From NCBI GenBank assembly GCA_017484165.1, contig JAFUTP010000053.1, positions 1-64,000 on the forward strand: a stretch of DNA of 64,000 bases, given 5' to 3'. The notes beneath the pieces are model-generated. The model did not search any database. It was not told the origin of the DNA and saw nothing but the letters and a program-made list of their open reading frames with translations. The position numbers were made by a program, and so were the translations under genes. This DNA comes from Cardiobacteriaceae bacterium (GTDB lineage Bacteria; Pseudomonadota; Gammaproteobacteria; Cardiobacteriales; Cardiobacteriaceae). Shown here in pieces: positions 17,752 to 27,927 of this stretch. Each line of letters begins with the position of its first letter. Positions within the stretch are counted from its first letter, which is position 1.

Positions 17752-18570
17752 TTAATTTTTAGCTATTTCTTTTTGACGAGCCGAATATATTAAATATCCA
17801 CCAATTAAAAGCATTGGAAGGCATAAAACTTGCCCCATCGTCATTCCCAAATAATAGCTCATTTGTGCATCTTTTAAGCGGATAAATTCAATAAAAAAAC
17901 GCCCAACAGCATAAATTGCTAAAAACATCCCAACTAACATTCCCCGTTCATATTTTGCTTTTTTACGGTAAATGTAAATATTCAATACAGTAAATAAAAC
18001 AAGACCTTCCCAGAATGCTTCATAAAGCTGTGATGGATGACGAGGAAGTAAATATTTATCCTGCGGAAAAATCATCGCCCAAGGTAGATTTGTTTCCCTT
18101 CCGTATAACTCACCGTTGATAAAATTACCAATCCTTCCGAAGAATAATCCAAGCGGAATAAATGGGGCTATAAAATCACCGATATCTAATACTTTTTTGT
18201 TATATTTAAAGGCAAAAATCAAGCAGGCAATAAAAACGCCTAATAATCCACCGTGAAAAGACATCCCCCCTTCCCAAACTCTAAATATGGACAAGGGGTC
18301 AGAAATTACGGTGTTTATGCCAAATGGAATTACCCTGTAAAACAAAATATATCCCAATCTTCCACCGATAATAACCCCTAACATTAGGTAGAATAATAAA
18401 TCCGAAGTATTATCTTTATTCCAAGATAGATGCGGATACTTAACCGCCCTTTTTAATGCTAAAAAATATCCCGATAAAAAACCAAGCGCATACATCGCAC
18501 CATACCAAGTTGGCGCAATTTTGCCGATATGAATAATCGCGGGATCAATTTCTGGAAGAATAATTGCCAT
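17752..18570 (-). CDS. lgt: prolipoprotein diacylglyceryl transferase
   Basis: Inner-membrane enzyme that attaches diacylglycerol to the lipobox cysteine of prelipoproteins, the first step of lipoprotein maturation. Several transmembrane segments and the family motifs MSFHGGLLG, GRIGNFINGELYGR and RHPSQLYEA are present. The frame can be extended to a TTG at 18582, but the ATG at 18570 (MAIILPEIDPAII) fits the family. The substrates would include the lipoproteins at 27523, 38928 and 57654. Confidence 0.96.
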   Translation of the reverse strand: MAIILPEIDPAIIHIGKIAPTWYGAMYALGFLSGYFLALKRAVKYPHLSWNKDNTSDLLFYLMLGVIIGGRLGYILFYRVIPFGINTVISDPLSIFRVWEGGMSFHGGLLGVFIACLIFAFKYNKKVLDIGDFIAPFIPLGLFFGRIGNFINGELYGRETNLPWAMIFPQDKYLLPRHPSQLYEAFWEGLVLFTVLNIYIYRKKAKYERGMLVGMFLAIYAVGRFFIEFIRLKDAQMSYYLGMTMGQVLCLPMLLIGGYLIYSARQKEIAKN

Positions 18571-18626
18571 AATTAAATTCAAAATGATGCAAAATAATTA
18601 AAATTAAAAATATAACAGAGTTTAGA

Positions 18627-18632
18627 TATAAT
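18627..18632 (+). promoter_or_regulatory. -10 element upstream of yqcC-uvrB
   Basis: Perfect TATAAT 45 bases before the yqcC ATG, with a weak TTAAAA at the -35 distance (18604-18609). Confidence 0.55.
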
Positions 18633-18676
18633 GTAAAGATAGATGTAAAAAAATTAGCAAAAGACTGGAAAATTTT

Positions 18677-18997
18677 ATGACAAGAGCCGAAAAAATTCAA
18701 AAATTACTAATTAAATTAGAAAATAACATGCGCAAACATAACTTATGGTCAAATAAAGCACCAAATCCCGCTGGTCTAAACAGCAAAGTGGCATTTGCAG
18801 CAGATTATTTTTCCTTTTCCGAATGGTTACAGTGGATTTTTATTCCGAAAACTCGCTATTTAATACAGCAAAAAGTTGAATTACCGCATAATTGCAATAT
18901 TTTAGCAATCGCCGAAGAAGCTTGGAAAGGCTTAGATGATATAACCGATTTATTATATTTAATCCAAGAAATTGACCGTAATTTTCAAGAAGATTGA
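18677..18997 (+). CDS. yqcC: YqcC-like protein (DUF446)
   Basis: A 106-residue soluble protein of the YqcC family. The core FSEWLQWIFIPKTRYLIQQ with a conserved LP and a C-terminal helix matches E. coli YqcC (LEWLQWVLIPRM). The structure of the family is known but the function is not. In E. coli the gene neighbours truC; here it lies 19 bases upstream of uvrB and is probably co-transcribed with it. Confidence 0.85.
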   Translation: MTRAEKIQKLLIKLENNMRKHNLWSNKAPNPAGLNSKVAFAADYFSFSEWLQWIFIPKTRYLIQQKVELPHNCNILAIAEEAWKGLDDITDLLYLIQEIDRNFQED

Positions 18998-19016
18998 TAA
19001 ATAATAGAAAAACACT

Positions 19017-21071
19017 ATGAAATACGATTATTACGATAAAAAAGAATTCCTTCTAACGACTAATTATAGCCCTTCTGGTGATCAACCAGAAGCAATTGCA
19101 AAATTAGTCGAGGGATTAAATTCAGGACTTCATAAACAGACATTATTAGGGGTTACGGGGTCAGGAAAAACTTTCACAATGGCAAATATTATTGCTAAAA
19201 CTAACCGCCCTGCTTTAATTTTAGCTCCAAATAAGACATTAGCCGCCCAACTTTATGGCGAAATGAGGGAATTTTTTCCCCACAACAGTGTAGAATATTT
19301 TGTCTCATACTACGATTATTATCAACCCGAAGCATATATTCCTTCCTCGGATACTTTCATCGAAAAAGATGCCTCAATAAATGAGCATATAGAGCAAATG
19401 AGATTATCCGCAACCAAGGCAATTTTAGAGCGAAGAGATACGATTATTGTCGCATCAGTTTCATCTATTTATGGCCTAGGAGACCCCGAATTATATATGC
19501 AAATGGTGTTACATTTAAGCAAGGGGAGTGTAATTGATATTAGTAAAATTTGCACTAGATTAGCTGAACTTCAATATGAAAGAAATGAGATAGAACTCAT
19601 TCGCGGCACTTTCCGTTTAAGAGGCGACACAATCGATATTATGCCCGCTGAAAGTGATGAATTAGCGGTAAGAATTAACCTGTTCGATAACGAAATAGAA
19701 GCCATTAAATTATTCGATCCATTAACGGGAAGAATAACCGCTAATATTCCCAGAGTTACAATTTATCCCAAAACTCATTATGCAACTCCAAGAGAGACAT
19801 TATTAGAAGCAGTTGAAAATATTAAAATTGAATTAAAAGAAAGATTAAAGGAATTAGAGCAAAATAATAAGCTTTTAGAAGCCCAAAGATTAAAACAAAG
19901 AACCGAATATGATATTGAAATGATATTAGAACTCGGATATTGTTCGGGAATAGAAAATTATTCCCGCTTTTTATCGGGTAGGAGTGCAGGTTCACCACCC
20001 CCAACACTGCAAGATTATTTGCCCGAGGATGCAATTTTAATCATCGATGAGTCCCACGCGACAATACCGCAATTACACGGTATGTATCGCGGCGACAGGT
20101 CAAGAAAAGAAACACTTGTAAGTTATGGTTTTAGGCTTCCATCAGCTTTGGATAATCGCCCTTTAATGTTCGAAGAATTCGAAAAATTTAACTTTCAAAC
20201 CATCTATATCAGCGCAACTCCCAGCGATTATGAACTTTGTGAAAGCGGGCAAATTGTCGAGCAAGTTGTGCGTCCGACGGGACTTCCTGACCCGATTGTA
20301 GAAATTCGCCCCGCAAGCAGCCAAGTTGATGATGTTTTAAGCGAAATTCACCGTTGTATCAAGCAAAAAGAACGGGTTTTAATCACAACTTTGACTAAAA
20401 AAATGGCAGAAGATTTAACCAGTTTTTTAGAAGAACATTCAATCCCTGTGCGTTATATTCATAGTGATATAAACACAGTTGAAAGAATGGAAATTATCCG
20501 TGATTTAAGACTGGGAGAATTCGATGTATTAGTCGGAATTAACCTTTTACGAGAAGGTCTAGATATTCCAGAAGTGTCATTAGTAGCTATCTTTGATGCT
20601 GATAAAGAGGGTTTTTTACGAGGCGAAAGAGCCCTAATTCAAACAATCGGGAGGGCAGCTAGAAACGCTAACGGTAAAGCTATCCTCTATGCCGATAAAA
20701 TAACTAAATCAATGCAAACAGCTATCGATGAAACCGCTAGAAGACGGGAAAAACAAATCGCTTACAATGAAAAACACGGCATTATTCCAAAAACAGTTTA
20801 TAAGAAAATAAGCGATGTTATGGAAGGTGCTCATATTGCAGTAAAAGCGCAGAAAAAATATCGCGATAGTGAAAAAAATAATCGCAAAGACGGTGAAAAT
20901 TATAGCAATACAGCAAAATATAAAAACAGCAAAGAAATATTATTAGAAATTCAAAACACCGAAAAAGAAATGCATCAATTAGCAAGAGATTTAGAATTTG
21001 AAAAGGCAGCAATTTTGCGTGATAGGGTAAAAATTTTGCGCCAAGAGTTGTTAAATTTCGCGGATTTATGA
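19017..21071 (+). CDS. uvrB: UvrABC excision nuclease subunit B
   Basis: DNA helicase-like damage-verification subunit of nucleotide excision repair. The 684 residues carry Walker A GVTGSGKT, the beta-hairpin region [12 protein letters not shown], the DESH motif ([10 protein letters not shown]), motif [11 protein letters not shown] and a C-terminal UVR domain ([20 protein letters not shown]) that contacts UvrC. Length matches the family. Its TGA overlaps the stop of the convergent hemG by three bases. Confidence 0.98.
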   Translation: MKYDYYDKKEFLLTTNYSPSGDQPEAIAKLVEGLNSGLHKQTLLGVTGSGKTFTMANIIAKTNRPALILAPNKTLAAQLYGEMREFFPHNSVEYFVSYYDYYQPEAYIPSSDTFIEKDASINEHIEQMRLSATKAILERRDTIIVASVSSIYGLGDPELYMQMVLHLSKGSVIDISKICTRLAELQYERNEIELIRGTFRLRGDTIDIMPAESDELAVRINLFDNEIEAIKLFDPLTGRITANIPRVTIYPKTHYATPRETLLEAVENIKIELKERLKELEQNNKLLEAQRLKQRTEYDIEMILELGYCSGIENYSRFLSGRSAGSPPPTLQDYLPEDAILIIDESHATIPQLHGMYRGDRSRKETLVSYGFRLPSALDNRPLMFEEFEKFNFQTIYISATPSDYELCESGQIVEQVVRPTGLPDPIVEIRPASSQVDDVLSEIHRCIKQKERVLITTLTKKMAEDLTSFLEEHSIPVRYIHSDINTVERMEIIRDLRLGEFDVLVGINLLREGLDIPEVSLVAIFDADKEGFLRGERALIQTIGRAARNANGKAILYADKITKSMQTAIDETARRREKQIAYNEKHGIIPKTVYKKISDVMEGAHIAVKAQKKYRDSEKNNRKDGENYSNTAKYKNSKEILLEIQNTEKEMHQLARDLEFEKAAILRDRVKILRQELLNFADL

Positions 21072-21632
21072 AGATGATTGTTGAATTAAAAGTTCTTGAA
21101 ATTTCTTAACAAACTCTTCAATTTTATTCCAATCTGTAAATTCAATTCTTTCTTTGAGAGTTGTTTTTCTACCGTTAATTTTCATCACCAAGAGCATTAA
21201 ATATTTTTCAGGTAGAGAGTATTTTGCATAATCCAACTCCCCAGCAAAAATACCTATAATTTTTGCTTGCCAAGTTGATTTTTCAAAAAACTTTCTGGTA
21301 TAAGTATGAGTTTCAGCGGTATTTCTATGTTCTTTGCTCGCTAAAATACTCACACTATAAAAACAAGCCTGTTTTTCATTCAAAAGAGTAGCATTTTTTT
21401 CAACAAACAGTGCTAATTTTTTATCATAATGACCGTATCGAATAGATGCCCCGATAATTATTCCCTGATATTCTTGCAATTGATCGGATAAATTATTATT
21501 TATTACATCTTCCAATGAATAAATATCTACTAAATTTCCCTGTTTTTTTAATCTTTCAGCAATAAATTCAGCTATTTTTTTAGTATATCCAAAACGGCTG
21601 GAATAAATAAGCAAAATTTTATTTTTAATCAT
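21066..21632 (-). CDS. hemG: menaquinone-dependent protoporphyrinogen IX dehydrogenase (HemG)
   Basis: Flavodoxin-like FMN enzyme that oxidises protoporphyrinogen IX in haem synthesis and passes electrons to quinones. The FMN loop [20 protein letters not shown], the [15 protein letters not shown] segment and the long insertion loop typical of HemG are visible. The frame extends to a TTG at 21653, but the ATG at 21632 is more natural. It is the last gene of a gshB-galE-ORF cluster, and menA for menaquinone lies at 45260. The stop codons of hemG and uvrB overlap. Confidence 0.88.
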   Translation of the reverse strand: MIKNKILLIYSSRFGYTKKIAEFIAERLKKQGNLVDIYSLEDVINNNLSDQLQEYQGIIIGASIRYGHYDKKLALFVEKNATLLNEKQACFYSVSILASKEHRNTAETHTYTRKFFEKSTWQAKIIGIFAGELDYAKYSLPEKYLMLLVMKINGRKTTLKERIEFTDWNKIEEFVKKFQELLIQQSSS

Positions 21633-21642
21633 AACTTTCGTT

Positions 21643-21960
21643 TTATTTTTCAATCACAGTTGCAGGAATAAAATTGCAATAAACATAAAACATTCCAGTT
21701 TTATTTTCTTCACGAAAAATAATTTCGCTATTTTCATCTGGAATATTAGTATTCACCGCCAAATTAAGTAGTATTTCTTTACCGAATTTAATTAAATCAT
21801 CTGCTAAAAATATAATTACCGTAAAAAATAAGTTTTCAATTTCATTAAAAACTTTTCCCGTTAAAACTTCTATATTTTCCGTTGCAATTTGCAAAGAAAT
21901 CAGCTCTTTTTTGATAAAAGAGCTGCCTTTTGGAAGTGAGAGAGTAGAAAAATTTTCCAT
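21643..21960 (-). CDS. protein of unknown function in the gshB-galE-hemG cluster
   Basis: A 105-residue protein without a signal peptide or recognised domain. A hydrophobic segment in the middle (LFFTVIIFLADDLIKF) is amphipathic rather than clearly transmembrane. It starts 12 bases after galE and ends 10 bases before the hemG ATG, so it is very likely translated as part of that operon. Confidence 0.6.
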   Translation of the reverse strand: MENFSTLSLPKGSSFIKKELISLQIATENIEVLTGKVFNEIENLFFTVIIFLADDLIKFGKEILLNLAVNTNIPDENSEIIFREENKTGMFYVYCNFIPATVIEK

Positions 21961-21972
21961 TATGTTTTACCG

Positions 21973-22998
21973 TTATTCATATCCATTAGGATTATTTTTT
22001 ATAAAATTCCACAAATCTCGCATCATCGCGTTGATATCTCTCTTCGCTTTCCAATTTAATTCCCGTTCAGCCTTGCTGGGGTCAGCATAAAACTCTGGCA
22101 AATCCCCTGGACGACGCGCTGTAATTTTATATGGAATAGTAATTCCAGTTTCTTTTTCAAAGGCTCTTACTATTTCTAACACGGAATATCCAGAGCCAGT
22201 TCCCAAGTTCCAAATATTGAAATTAGGATGATTATTTTCTAAATAATTTAATGCCCGCAAATGCCCTTCTGCCAAGTCCATAATATGGATGTAATCCCTA
22301 ACTCCTGTGCCATCAACAGTAGGATAATCATTACCGAAGACTGCTAATTCTTTTAATTTTCCAGCTGCAACTTTGGCAATATAGGGGGCTAAATTATTAG
22401 GAATACCCTGGGGATTTTCACCCAACAGTCCATTTTCAATAGCTGAAATGGGGTTAAAATAACGCAAAATAGCTATATTCCAAGCATTATCACTATTGTA
22501 TAAATCAGATAATATCTGCTCAATATGCAGTTTCGTTCTACCGTAGGGACTAATTGGAATGCCCGTCGGAGTATTTTCCGTATAAGGAATTGGAGCATCG
22601 CCATAAACCGTTGCCGAACTTGAAAAAACGAAGGTTTTAACATTGCGTTCTTGCATTACTTCAAGTAAATTTATAACTCCGAAAACATTGCAATTGTAAT
22701 AGGAAAGAGGCTTCTTACAACTTTCTCCCACCGCTTTCAATCCTGCAAAATTCATTACCGCGTAAATATCATATTGTTGGAATATTTCAAGTAGTAATTT
22801 TCTATCTCGAATATCTCCGCGAACATAGGGACATTTCTTTTCGGTTATGTTTTCAATCCTTTGCAAGCTAATTTCCGAGGAATTAGAAAAATTATCCACA
22901 ACTAAAACTTCATAACCTGCTTGTAATAAAACAACCGCAGTATGCGAACCGATATAACCTGCTCCTCCTGGAAGCAAAACCAATTTTTTATCTGACAT
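21973..22998 (-). CDS. galE: UDP-glucose 4-epimerase
   Basis: Interconverts UDP-glucose and UDP-galactose, supplying sugars for surface glycans. It is a short-chain dehydrogenase-fold protein with NAD motif GGAGYIGSH, SSSATVYGD, the catalytic YGRTK pair and the C-terminal RRPGDLPEFYADPSKA of GalE. The ATG at 22998 with an AGGA site is preferred over the upstream in-frame start, giving 341 residues. UDP-glucose made by the cell would also be the donor for the N-glucosyltransferase at 51769. Confidence 0.96.
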   Translation of the reverse strand: MSDKKLVLLPGGAGYIGSHTAVVLLQAGYEVLVVDNFSNSSEISLQRIENITEKKCPYVRGDIRDRKLLLEIFQQYDIYAVMNFAGLKAVGESCKKPLSYYNCNVFGVINLLEVMQERNVKTFVFSSSATVYGDAPIPYTENTPTGIPISPYGRTKLHIEQILSDLYNSDNAWNIAILRYFNPISAIENGLLGENPQGIPNNLAPYIAKVAAGKLKELAVFGNDYPTVDGTGVRDYIHIMDLAEGHLRALNYLENNHPNFNIWNLGTGSGYSVLEIVRAFEKETGITIPYKITARRPGDLPEFYADPSKAERELNWKAKRDINAMMRDLWNFIKNNPNGYE

Positions 22999-23033
22999 TT
23001 TGTATTTTTTCCTATATTTTTTTCTCAATAAAA

Positions 23034-24065
23034 TTATGGGTTATCTGATAAATCCCAATCAATATTTGAAGTGGATAAATTGGCTTTACCATCCTCTTCA
23101 TTATTATTATGATTTAATTCCTGTTGTTCTAATTCTTCTAAACCATCCCAAAATCTTCCTGCAATATCAATATTTTTTGCTCTTTCAATTTCTCGCATAC
23201 AAGTTGGGCTAGTTATATTTATTTCGGTAATAAAACCACCAATTACATCTAATCCGACAAAATATAATTTTTCTCTTTTAAGTAATGGCTGAATTTTCGC
23301 AACTAACCATTTATCTCGTTCATTTAGAGGCTCAACAGTGCCAAAACCGCCAGCTGCTAAATTAGCGCGAAATTCGCCTTCTTTTGCATGACGAAGAAGC
23401 CCATATTCAACCGCTTTTCCGTTAATAATCAATATTCTTTTATCTCCTTCACTAATCGCTGGAAGAAATTGTTGAAGCATAAGAGTTTCTTTATTTTCAG
23501 GGTTGATAGTATCTAAAATGCTATTTATATTCGGATCATTCAAATTTAACTTAAAGACCCCACTTCCGCCCATTCTATCCAAGGGCTTTAAAACTATATC
23601 TTTATATTCTCGTAAGAAGTCAAGAATATCTTCATTAGACTTGGTAATTAAGGTAGGAGGGGTGCATTCTGGCACTTGAGAGATGGAAAATTTTTCATTG
23701 ATACCCCTAAGTGCAGAAGCTGGATTTATTACTTTAACCCCCTGCTGTTCAAGTAGTTCTAACATATAACTATCATATATAAAAGAGAGGTTAAAGGGGG
23801 GATCTTTTCTTTGCAAAACAACATCAACAGTGGCTAAATTGATTACTTCTTCATTTAATACTTGATAATAATCTTCTTCACGGTCAATCAAGCTAACGGT
23901 TTGCACATAAGCCATCACTTCTCCATCGCGAACTGACCAATCTTCCTGCCCGAAAATCATCAAATCGTAACCGCGTTTTTGTGCCGCGAGCATTAAGGCA
24001 AAAGTTGTGTCTTTATAAGTTTTAATTTTGGAAATATCGTCCATTAAAACAGCTATTTTGCGCAT
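23034..24065 (-). CDS. gshB: glutathione synthetase
   Basis: ATP-grasp enzyme joining gamma-glutamylcysteine and glycine. The 343 residues show the N-terminal substrate domain (VLMDDISKIKTYKDTTFA), VLQRKDPPF, the ATP-grasp LKPLDRMGGSGVF loop, EGDKRILIINGKAVEYGLLR and the terminal GLDVIGGFITEINITSPTC. GGAGAA lies just upstream of the ATG at 24065. It is the first gene of the gshB-galE-ORF-hemG cluster. Confidence 0.96.
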   Translation of the reverse strand: MRKIAVLMDDISKIKTYKDTTFALMLAAQKRGYDLMIFGQEDWSVRDGEVMAYVQTVSLIDREEDYYQVLNEEVINLATVDVVLQRKDPPFNLSFIYDSYMLELLEQQGVKVINPASALRGINEKFSISQVPECTPPTLITKSNEDILDFLREYKDIVLKPLDRMGGSGVFKLNLNDPNINSILDTINPENKETLMLQQFLPAISEGDKRILIINGKAVEYGLLRHAKEGEFRANLAAGGFGTVEPLNERDKWLVAKIQPLLKREKLYFVGLDVIGGFITEINITSPTCMREIERAKNIDIAGRFWDGLEELEQQELNHNNNEEDGKANLSTSNIDWDLSDNP

Positions 24066-24170
24066 TTTTTCTTCTCCGAAAAGCAAATAATAAGTAAATA
24101 AAAGTAATTAACAAATACTTGAATTATAAATCTTTTTAACTAATTTTTAAGCCAAAGAGGGGAATTTTTT

Positions 24171-24179
24171 TGCTATAAT
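24171..24179 (+). promoter_or_regulatory. extended -10 promoter of the opgD-like gene
   Basis: TGCTATAAT combines the extended TGn motif with a perfect -10. No good -35 is visible. The start of transcription would be about 30 bases before the ATG at 24217. Confidence 0.6.
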
Positions 24180-24216
24180 TCCCGCCTTTGAAATGTAAAT
24201 ACAGTTAGGAAATTTT

Positions 24217-25848
24217 ATGAATAGAAGAAATTTTGTTGCGGGAAGCTTTATCGGCGCAACAGGTTCAGTTTTAGCGCATCAAATAGAACAAAATCAAACA
24301 CAAAATCAAGCACTTAACCAAGTTCATAATCCAGATATTAATCAAATTATTCAATCAAATCCCCCTTGTCCAGAAATCAAACCTGAAAAAAAAGTTTTTA
24401 ATTTTTCTGAAGTAATCAAAATTGCAGAAACAATTTCTAAACAATCATATAAACCTGAACCGCTGAAATTAGTTACCCCCTTCGCTAATTTATCTTATGA
24501 CCATTACCGTGCGATTCGTTTTCGTAGAAATAAAGATCCTTTACGGCAATCAGCTAAAAATTCATCATTTTTCGGGCTTGATTTATTACCTCCAGGGCGT
24601 TATTACCAAGACCGTGTGCGGATTTTTTTAGTCGAACCGAATGCCGAACAAGCAACGGAAATTCCTTTTTCGCTCGACCGTTTTGATTTCGACCCGAACT
24701 TTTTTGTCCGCGACAGCCTAAATTTAGACGAACAGGCTTTGAAGGGATTGAGTTATTCAGGTTTTCGTCTGCGTTTTCCGCTTAACTACCGTGAAATTGA
24801 CGATGAATTTTTAGTATTCCAAGGTGCAAGTTATTTCCGTGCGGTTGCAGCAAATACTCTTTACGGCTTATCGGCTCGCGGTTTAGCGATTAAAACAGGC
24901 AAACCAGAGGGCGAGGAATTTCCGCGATTTTCTCGTTTTTGGATTTATCGCCCTGACAATTCCGCTCGTTCGGTGCAAATTGATGCGCTGTTAGAAAGCG
25001 AATCGGTTACGGGTGCGTATAGCTTTTTAGTTTTTCCTGGTCAGGAGACGATTTTTACCGTCCATTCGGTGCTTTTTCCTCGTAAAAAGATGGTGGATTA
25101 CGGCATTGCTGCGCTTACTTCTATGTATAACTTTTCGCCTTGCCGCCGCCGCAATGTTGATGATTACCGCAATGCGGTTTGTGATTCCAACGGACTTGCG
25201 ATGCACACGGGAGCAGGCGCAAGACTTTGGCGTTCCTTACACAATCCACAAGTTTTGCAATATTCCGCTTTTATGGATAAAAATCCCCGCGGTTTCGGTT
25301 TAATTCAACGCCTGCGTGATTTTTCCGACTATCAAGATTTCGAAGCAAAATATGAAAAACGCCCATCCGCTTGGATTGAACCGCTATCCGACTGGGATCG
25401 CGGCAATGTTTCCCTAATTGAAATCCCGACTAATACCGAGTTCAACGACAACATCATCGCCTTTTGGCAAGGTGCAGAACCGCTGGAAGCTGGCAAACGC
25501 TACGAATTTGCTTACAACTTAATCTGGTCGGGAACGGGAGAAAATTTCGCGGATAGAGCAAAAATCAAAAATTGCCGTATCGGTAAATCGGTAAATAATC
25601 CAGAGAATTTCACGGTTGTTTTGGATTATGAATTTAAAAATCCCGTAAATATCAACGACTGCCAATTTGTTGCGACGGCATCGCGCGGTGAAACGATTGC
25701 TCCGCATTTGATTGATATCGGCTCGAACATTATTCGTGCGGCTTTTGAATACCGTCCTGTTAAAAACGAAAACGCCGAACTGCAAGCCGCAATTTCCAGT
25801 GCTGGCAATCCTATCGGTGAAACTTGGCTTTACCGCTGGACAAATTAA
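24217..25848 (+). CDS. opgD: periplasmic glucan biosynthesis protein, OpgD-like
   Basis: Member of the MdoG/OpgG-OpgD family, which shapes osmoregulated periplasmic glucans. The N-terminus MNRRNFVAGSFIG has the twin-arginine export pattern seen in OpgD rather than the Sec signal of OpgG. Family motifs are clear: FRRRNKDPL-type start, FQGASYFRAV, LYGLSARGLAI, ESVTGAYSF, DNPRGFGLIQRLRDFSDYQD-type region and GETWLYR at the end. The 543 residues match the family. A Gln/Asn-rich linker after the signal is unusual. No opgH partner is in the window. Confidence 0.9.
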   Translation: MNRRNFVAGSFIGATGSVLAHQIEQNQTQNQALNQVHNPDINQIIQSNPPCPEIKPEKKVFNFSEVIKIAETISKQSYKPEPLKLVTPFANLSYDHYRAIRFRRNKDPLRQSAKNSSFFGLDLLPPGRYYQDRVRIFLVEPNAEQATEIPFSLDRFDFDPNFFVRDSLNLDEQALKGLSYSGFRLRFPLNYREIDDEFLVFQGASYFRAVAANTLYGLSARGLAIKTGKPEGEEFPRFSRFWIYRPDNSARSVQIDALLESESVTGAYSFLVFPGQETIFTVHSVLFPRKKMVDYGIAALTSMYNFSPCRRRNVDDYRNAVCDSNGLAMHTGAGARLWRSLHNPQVLQYSAFMDKNPRGFGLIQRLRDFSDYQDFEAKYEKRPSAWIEPLSDWDRGNVSLIEIPTNTEFNDNIIAFWQGAEPLEAGKRYEFAYNLIWSGTGENFADRAKIKNCRIGKSVNNPENFTVVLDYEFKNPVNINDCQFVATASRGETIAPHLIDIGSNIIRAAFEYRPVKNENAELQAAISSAGNPIGETWLYRWTN

Positions 25849-25853
25849 CTAAA

Positions 25854-25967
25854 TGGCGTATCTAAAAATTCGTCATTTTGAGCCGTAGGCGAAAAATCTC
25901 TATCAGCAGTTCCTTCGCTACTCTCAAGATGACGAGGGTAAAAATGTAACTAACCATTGAATGCGCC
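25854..25967 (-). mobile_element. MITE-like element, copy 4
   Basis: A 114-base copy with core 25871-25934, flanked by CTAAA at 25849-25853 and 25968-25972. It starts five bases after the opgD stop codon and separates the gene from its terminator. Confidence 0.83.
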
Positions 25968-26010
25968 CTAAACAAAAATACGCTAAAAATTCCGTCCAAC
26001 GAGCAGAAAT

Positions 26011-26048
26011 AAAAAAAACGCCAGATGAAAATTTCTGGCGTTTTTTTT
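26011..26048. terminator. bidirectional terminator between opgD and thrC
   Basis: CGCCAGA/TCTGGCG stem with an eight-base loop, an A run before it and a T run after it, serving the two convergent genes. Confidence 0.9.
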
Positions 26049-26067
26049 ATTGCGCTAATAAAAATTC

Positions 26068-27483
26068 TCAATAACCAAGGGTTTTGGAAATAAAACTTTT
26101 TAATTCATCAACCGAATTGGCGATAACCGAACCGAAGCGCGGTTTATTTTCGATATCAATAAACTCTGGCGGACGCGGTGGTTCAATACCGATTGCTTCT
26201 TGCACGGTCGCGGAAAACTTCGCTGGCAATGCGGTTTCAAGGCAAATCATCGGCGTGTTATCGCGTAAATATCTTTGTGCCACGAAAACCCCGTCGGCAG
26301 TATGTGGATCGATAATCCGCCCACAGCCTTGATAAACCTGACGGATAGTTTCAATTCTGTCCTGATGCCGTGAGCGACCTGCCAAAAATCCGCTTTGCTC
26401 AACGACGCTGGCAAATTGCGTATTCGGAACGAAATTCAAAACGCCGCCGTGATTGAGCTGACCTTGCATTGCCGCGATTTGCATCGGATTTTCACCCAAA
26501 ATCAGATAGAGATAGCGTTCAAAATTGCTAGCTTTACCGATATCCATCGACGGAGAACTCGTCGCCATAACTTCTGATGCAGCCCGCACGCGATAATTTC
26601 CTTCCAAGAAAAACTCTGCCAAGACATCGTTTTCATTGCTTGCCACAATCAAATTACGGATTGGCAGCCCCATTCGTTTAGCCAAATACCCCGCGAAAAT
26701 ATTGCCGAAATTTCCCGACGGCACGCAGAAATCAACCACTTCGCCAGTGGTAATTCCTAATGACAAATAAGCTTTGAAGTAATAAACCGACTGCGCCAAA
26801 ATCCGCGCCCAGTTGATGGAATTAACCGCACCGATTGCGTATTTTTCCTTGAACGCGCCATCACGATTTACCGCCTTCACCAAATCCTGACAATCATCAA
26901 AAACGCCCTGCACTGCCAAGTTAAAAATATTCGGAGCATTCAGGGAATACATTTGCGCTTGCTGAAACGGGCTCATTCGACCGAGCGGTGAGAGCATAAA
27001 AATATTGAGATTTTTCTTACCTAACACGGCATATTCCGCAGCCGAACCAGTATCTCCCGAGGTTGCTCCCAAAATGTTCAAGCGAGTTTTGCGCTCATTC
27101 AAAACAAATTCAAAGCAGCTTGCCAAAAATTGCATCGCTACATCTTTGAACGCCAAAGACGGACCGTTTGAAAGTTCCAACAAGAAAATATTGCTAGAAC
27201 CAAGCCGTGAAAGCGGAGTAATTTCCTGATTGCGGAAGCGTTCGGCGGTGTAGGTGTTAATCAGAATATTGGCAAGATTTTGTTCAGATATATCGGAAAT
27301 ATATGGTCGCATTACGGTGTAAGCGATTTGTGCATAAGGTTTGTCGTGCAAAGCATCGATATCAGCAAGAGAAAATTGGGGAATAGTCTCTGGCATCGCC
27401 AAACCGCCGTCTGGCGCAAGACCTTGCAATAAAACATCACAAAAGCTGCCGAGTTCGGCTCCGCGAGTTGAAATGTAGCGCAT
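26068..27483 (-). CDS. thrC: threonine synthase
   Basis: PLP enzyme converting O-phosphohomoserine to threonine. The 471 residues include the N-terminal YISTRG, the PLP-lysine motif SLAFKDVAMQF, TSGDTGSAAEYA and the SGNFGNIFAGYLAKRMG phosphate-binding loop. This length corresponds to the longer gammaproteobacterial-type ThrC. AAGGAG precedes the ATG. No thrA or thrB is adjacent. Confidence 0.97.
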   Translation of the reverse strand: MRYISTRGAELGSFCDVLLQGLAPDGGLAMPETIPQFSLADIDALHDKPYAQIAYTVMRPYISDISEQNLANILINTYTAERFRNQEITPLSRLGSSNIFLLELSNGPSLAFKDVAMQFLASCFEFVLNERKTRLNILGATSGDTGSAAEYAVLGKKNLNIFMLSPLGRMSPFQQAQMYSLNAPNIFNLAVQGVFDDCQDLVKAVNRDGAFKEKYAIGAVNSINWARILAQSVYYFKAYLSLGITTGEVVDFCVPSGNFGNIFAGYLAKRMGLPIRNLIVASNENDVLAEFFLEGNYRVRAASEVMATSSPSMDIGKASNFERYLYLILGENPMQIAAMQGQLNHGGVLNFVPNTQFASVVEQSGFLAGRSRHQDRIETIRQVYQGCGRIIDPHTADGVFVAQRYLRDNTPMICLETALPAKFSATVQEAIGIEPPRPPEFIDIENKPRFGSVIANSVDELKSFISKTLGY

Positions 27484-27522
27484 AAAAACTCCTTATTTTT
27501 TGAATCTTGTTTGTTAAGAAGA

Positions 27523-27924
27523 TTATTGATTGGTGCAGGCAGAAGCGAGAATTTCCGCACTGTATTCCCGTCCGAGCAGAATACTTTTTTCAGTTGCGAA
27601 AAGCGCGATATTTCCGTCAGAATAAATCGCGGGTTCAAAATTCGCCTGCCGTTTGAGATTGTGAGTTTGTCCCATAAATTGCAGTTTTGCAGTCTCACGG
27701 CTGCCATCTGCAAATTGCAGAGAAAAACCGCCGCCCTGCTGGCAACGGAAATTATGAGTTTTTCCCGCTGGCAGATTGACTTCACGGCGTTTTAAGTTGC
27801 TATAAGCCTTGTGGGGAGTAGCATCTTTGCTAGTTTTTACCGCTTTTTGTGCTTCTGGTGCTGTCTGCGAAGAACAAGCTGCAAGAAAGATAAAAACCAG
27901 CGCGAAGAAAGATATTTTTTTCAT
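27523..27924 (-). CDS. MliC-like lipoprotein, putative lysozyme inhibitor
   Basis: A 133-residue lipoprotein with lipobox FLAAC (Cys17). The C-terminal half matches the MliC/PliC fold: a first cysteine in NFRCQQGGGFSLQF, a YSDGNIALF strand corresponding to the conserved YSDG of the family, and a final cysteine that could pair with the first. MliC proteins protect peptidoglycan by inhibiting C-type lysozymes. The gene starts three bases after the stop of the lytic transglycosylase slt and is probably co-transcribed, placing a putative wall-hydrolase inhibitor beside three wall hydrolases. Confidence 0.72.
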   Translation of the reverse strand: MKKISFFALVFIFLAACSSQTAPEAQKAVKTSKDATPHKAYSNLKRREVNLPAGKTHNFRCQQGGGFSLQFADGSRETAKLQFMGQTHNLKRQANFEPAIYSDGNIALFATEKSILLGREYSAEILASACTNQ

Positions 27925-27927
27925 AAA

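Noticed and set aside
18571-18582. TTG starts for lgt, and similarly for hemG (21653) and menA (46165)
   Set aside because: Each has an ATG a few codons downstream that gives a normal family N-terminus.
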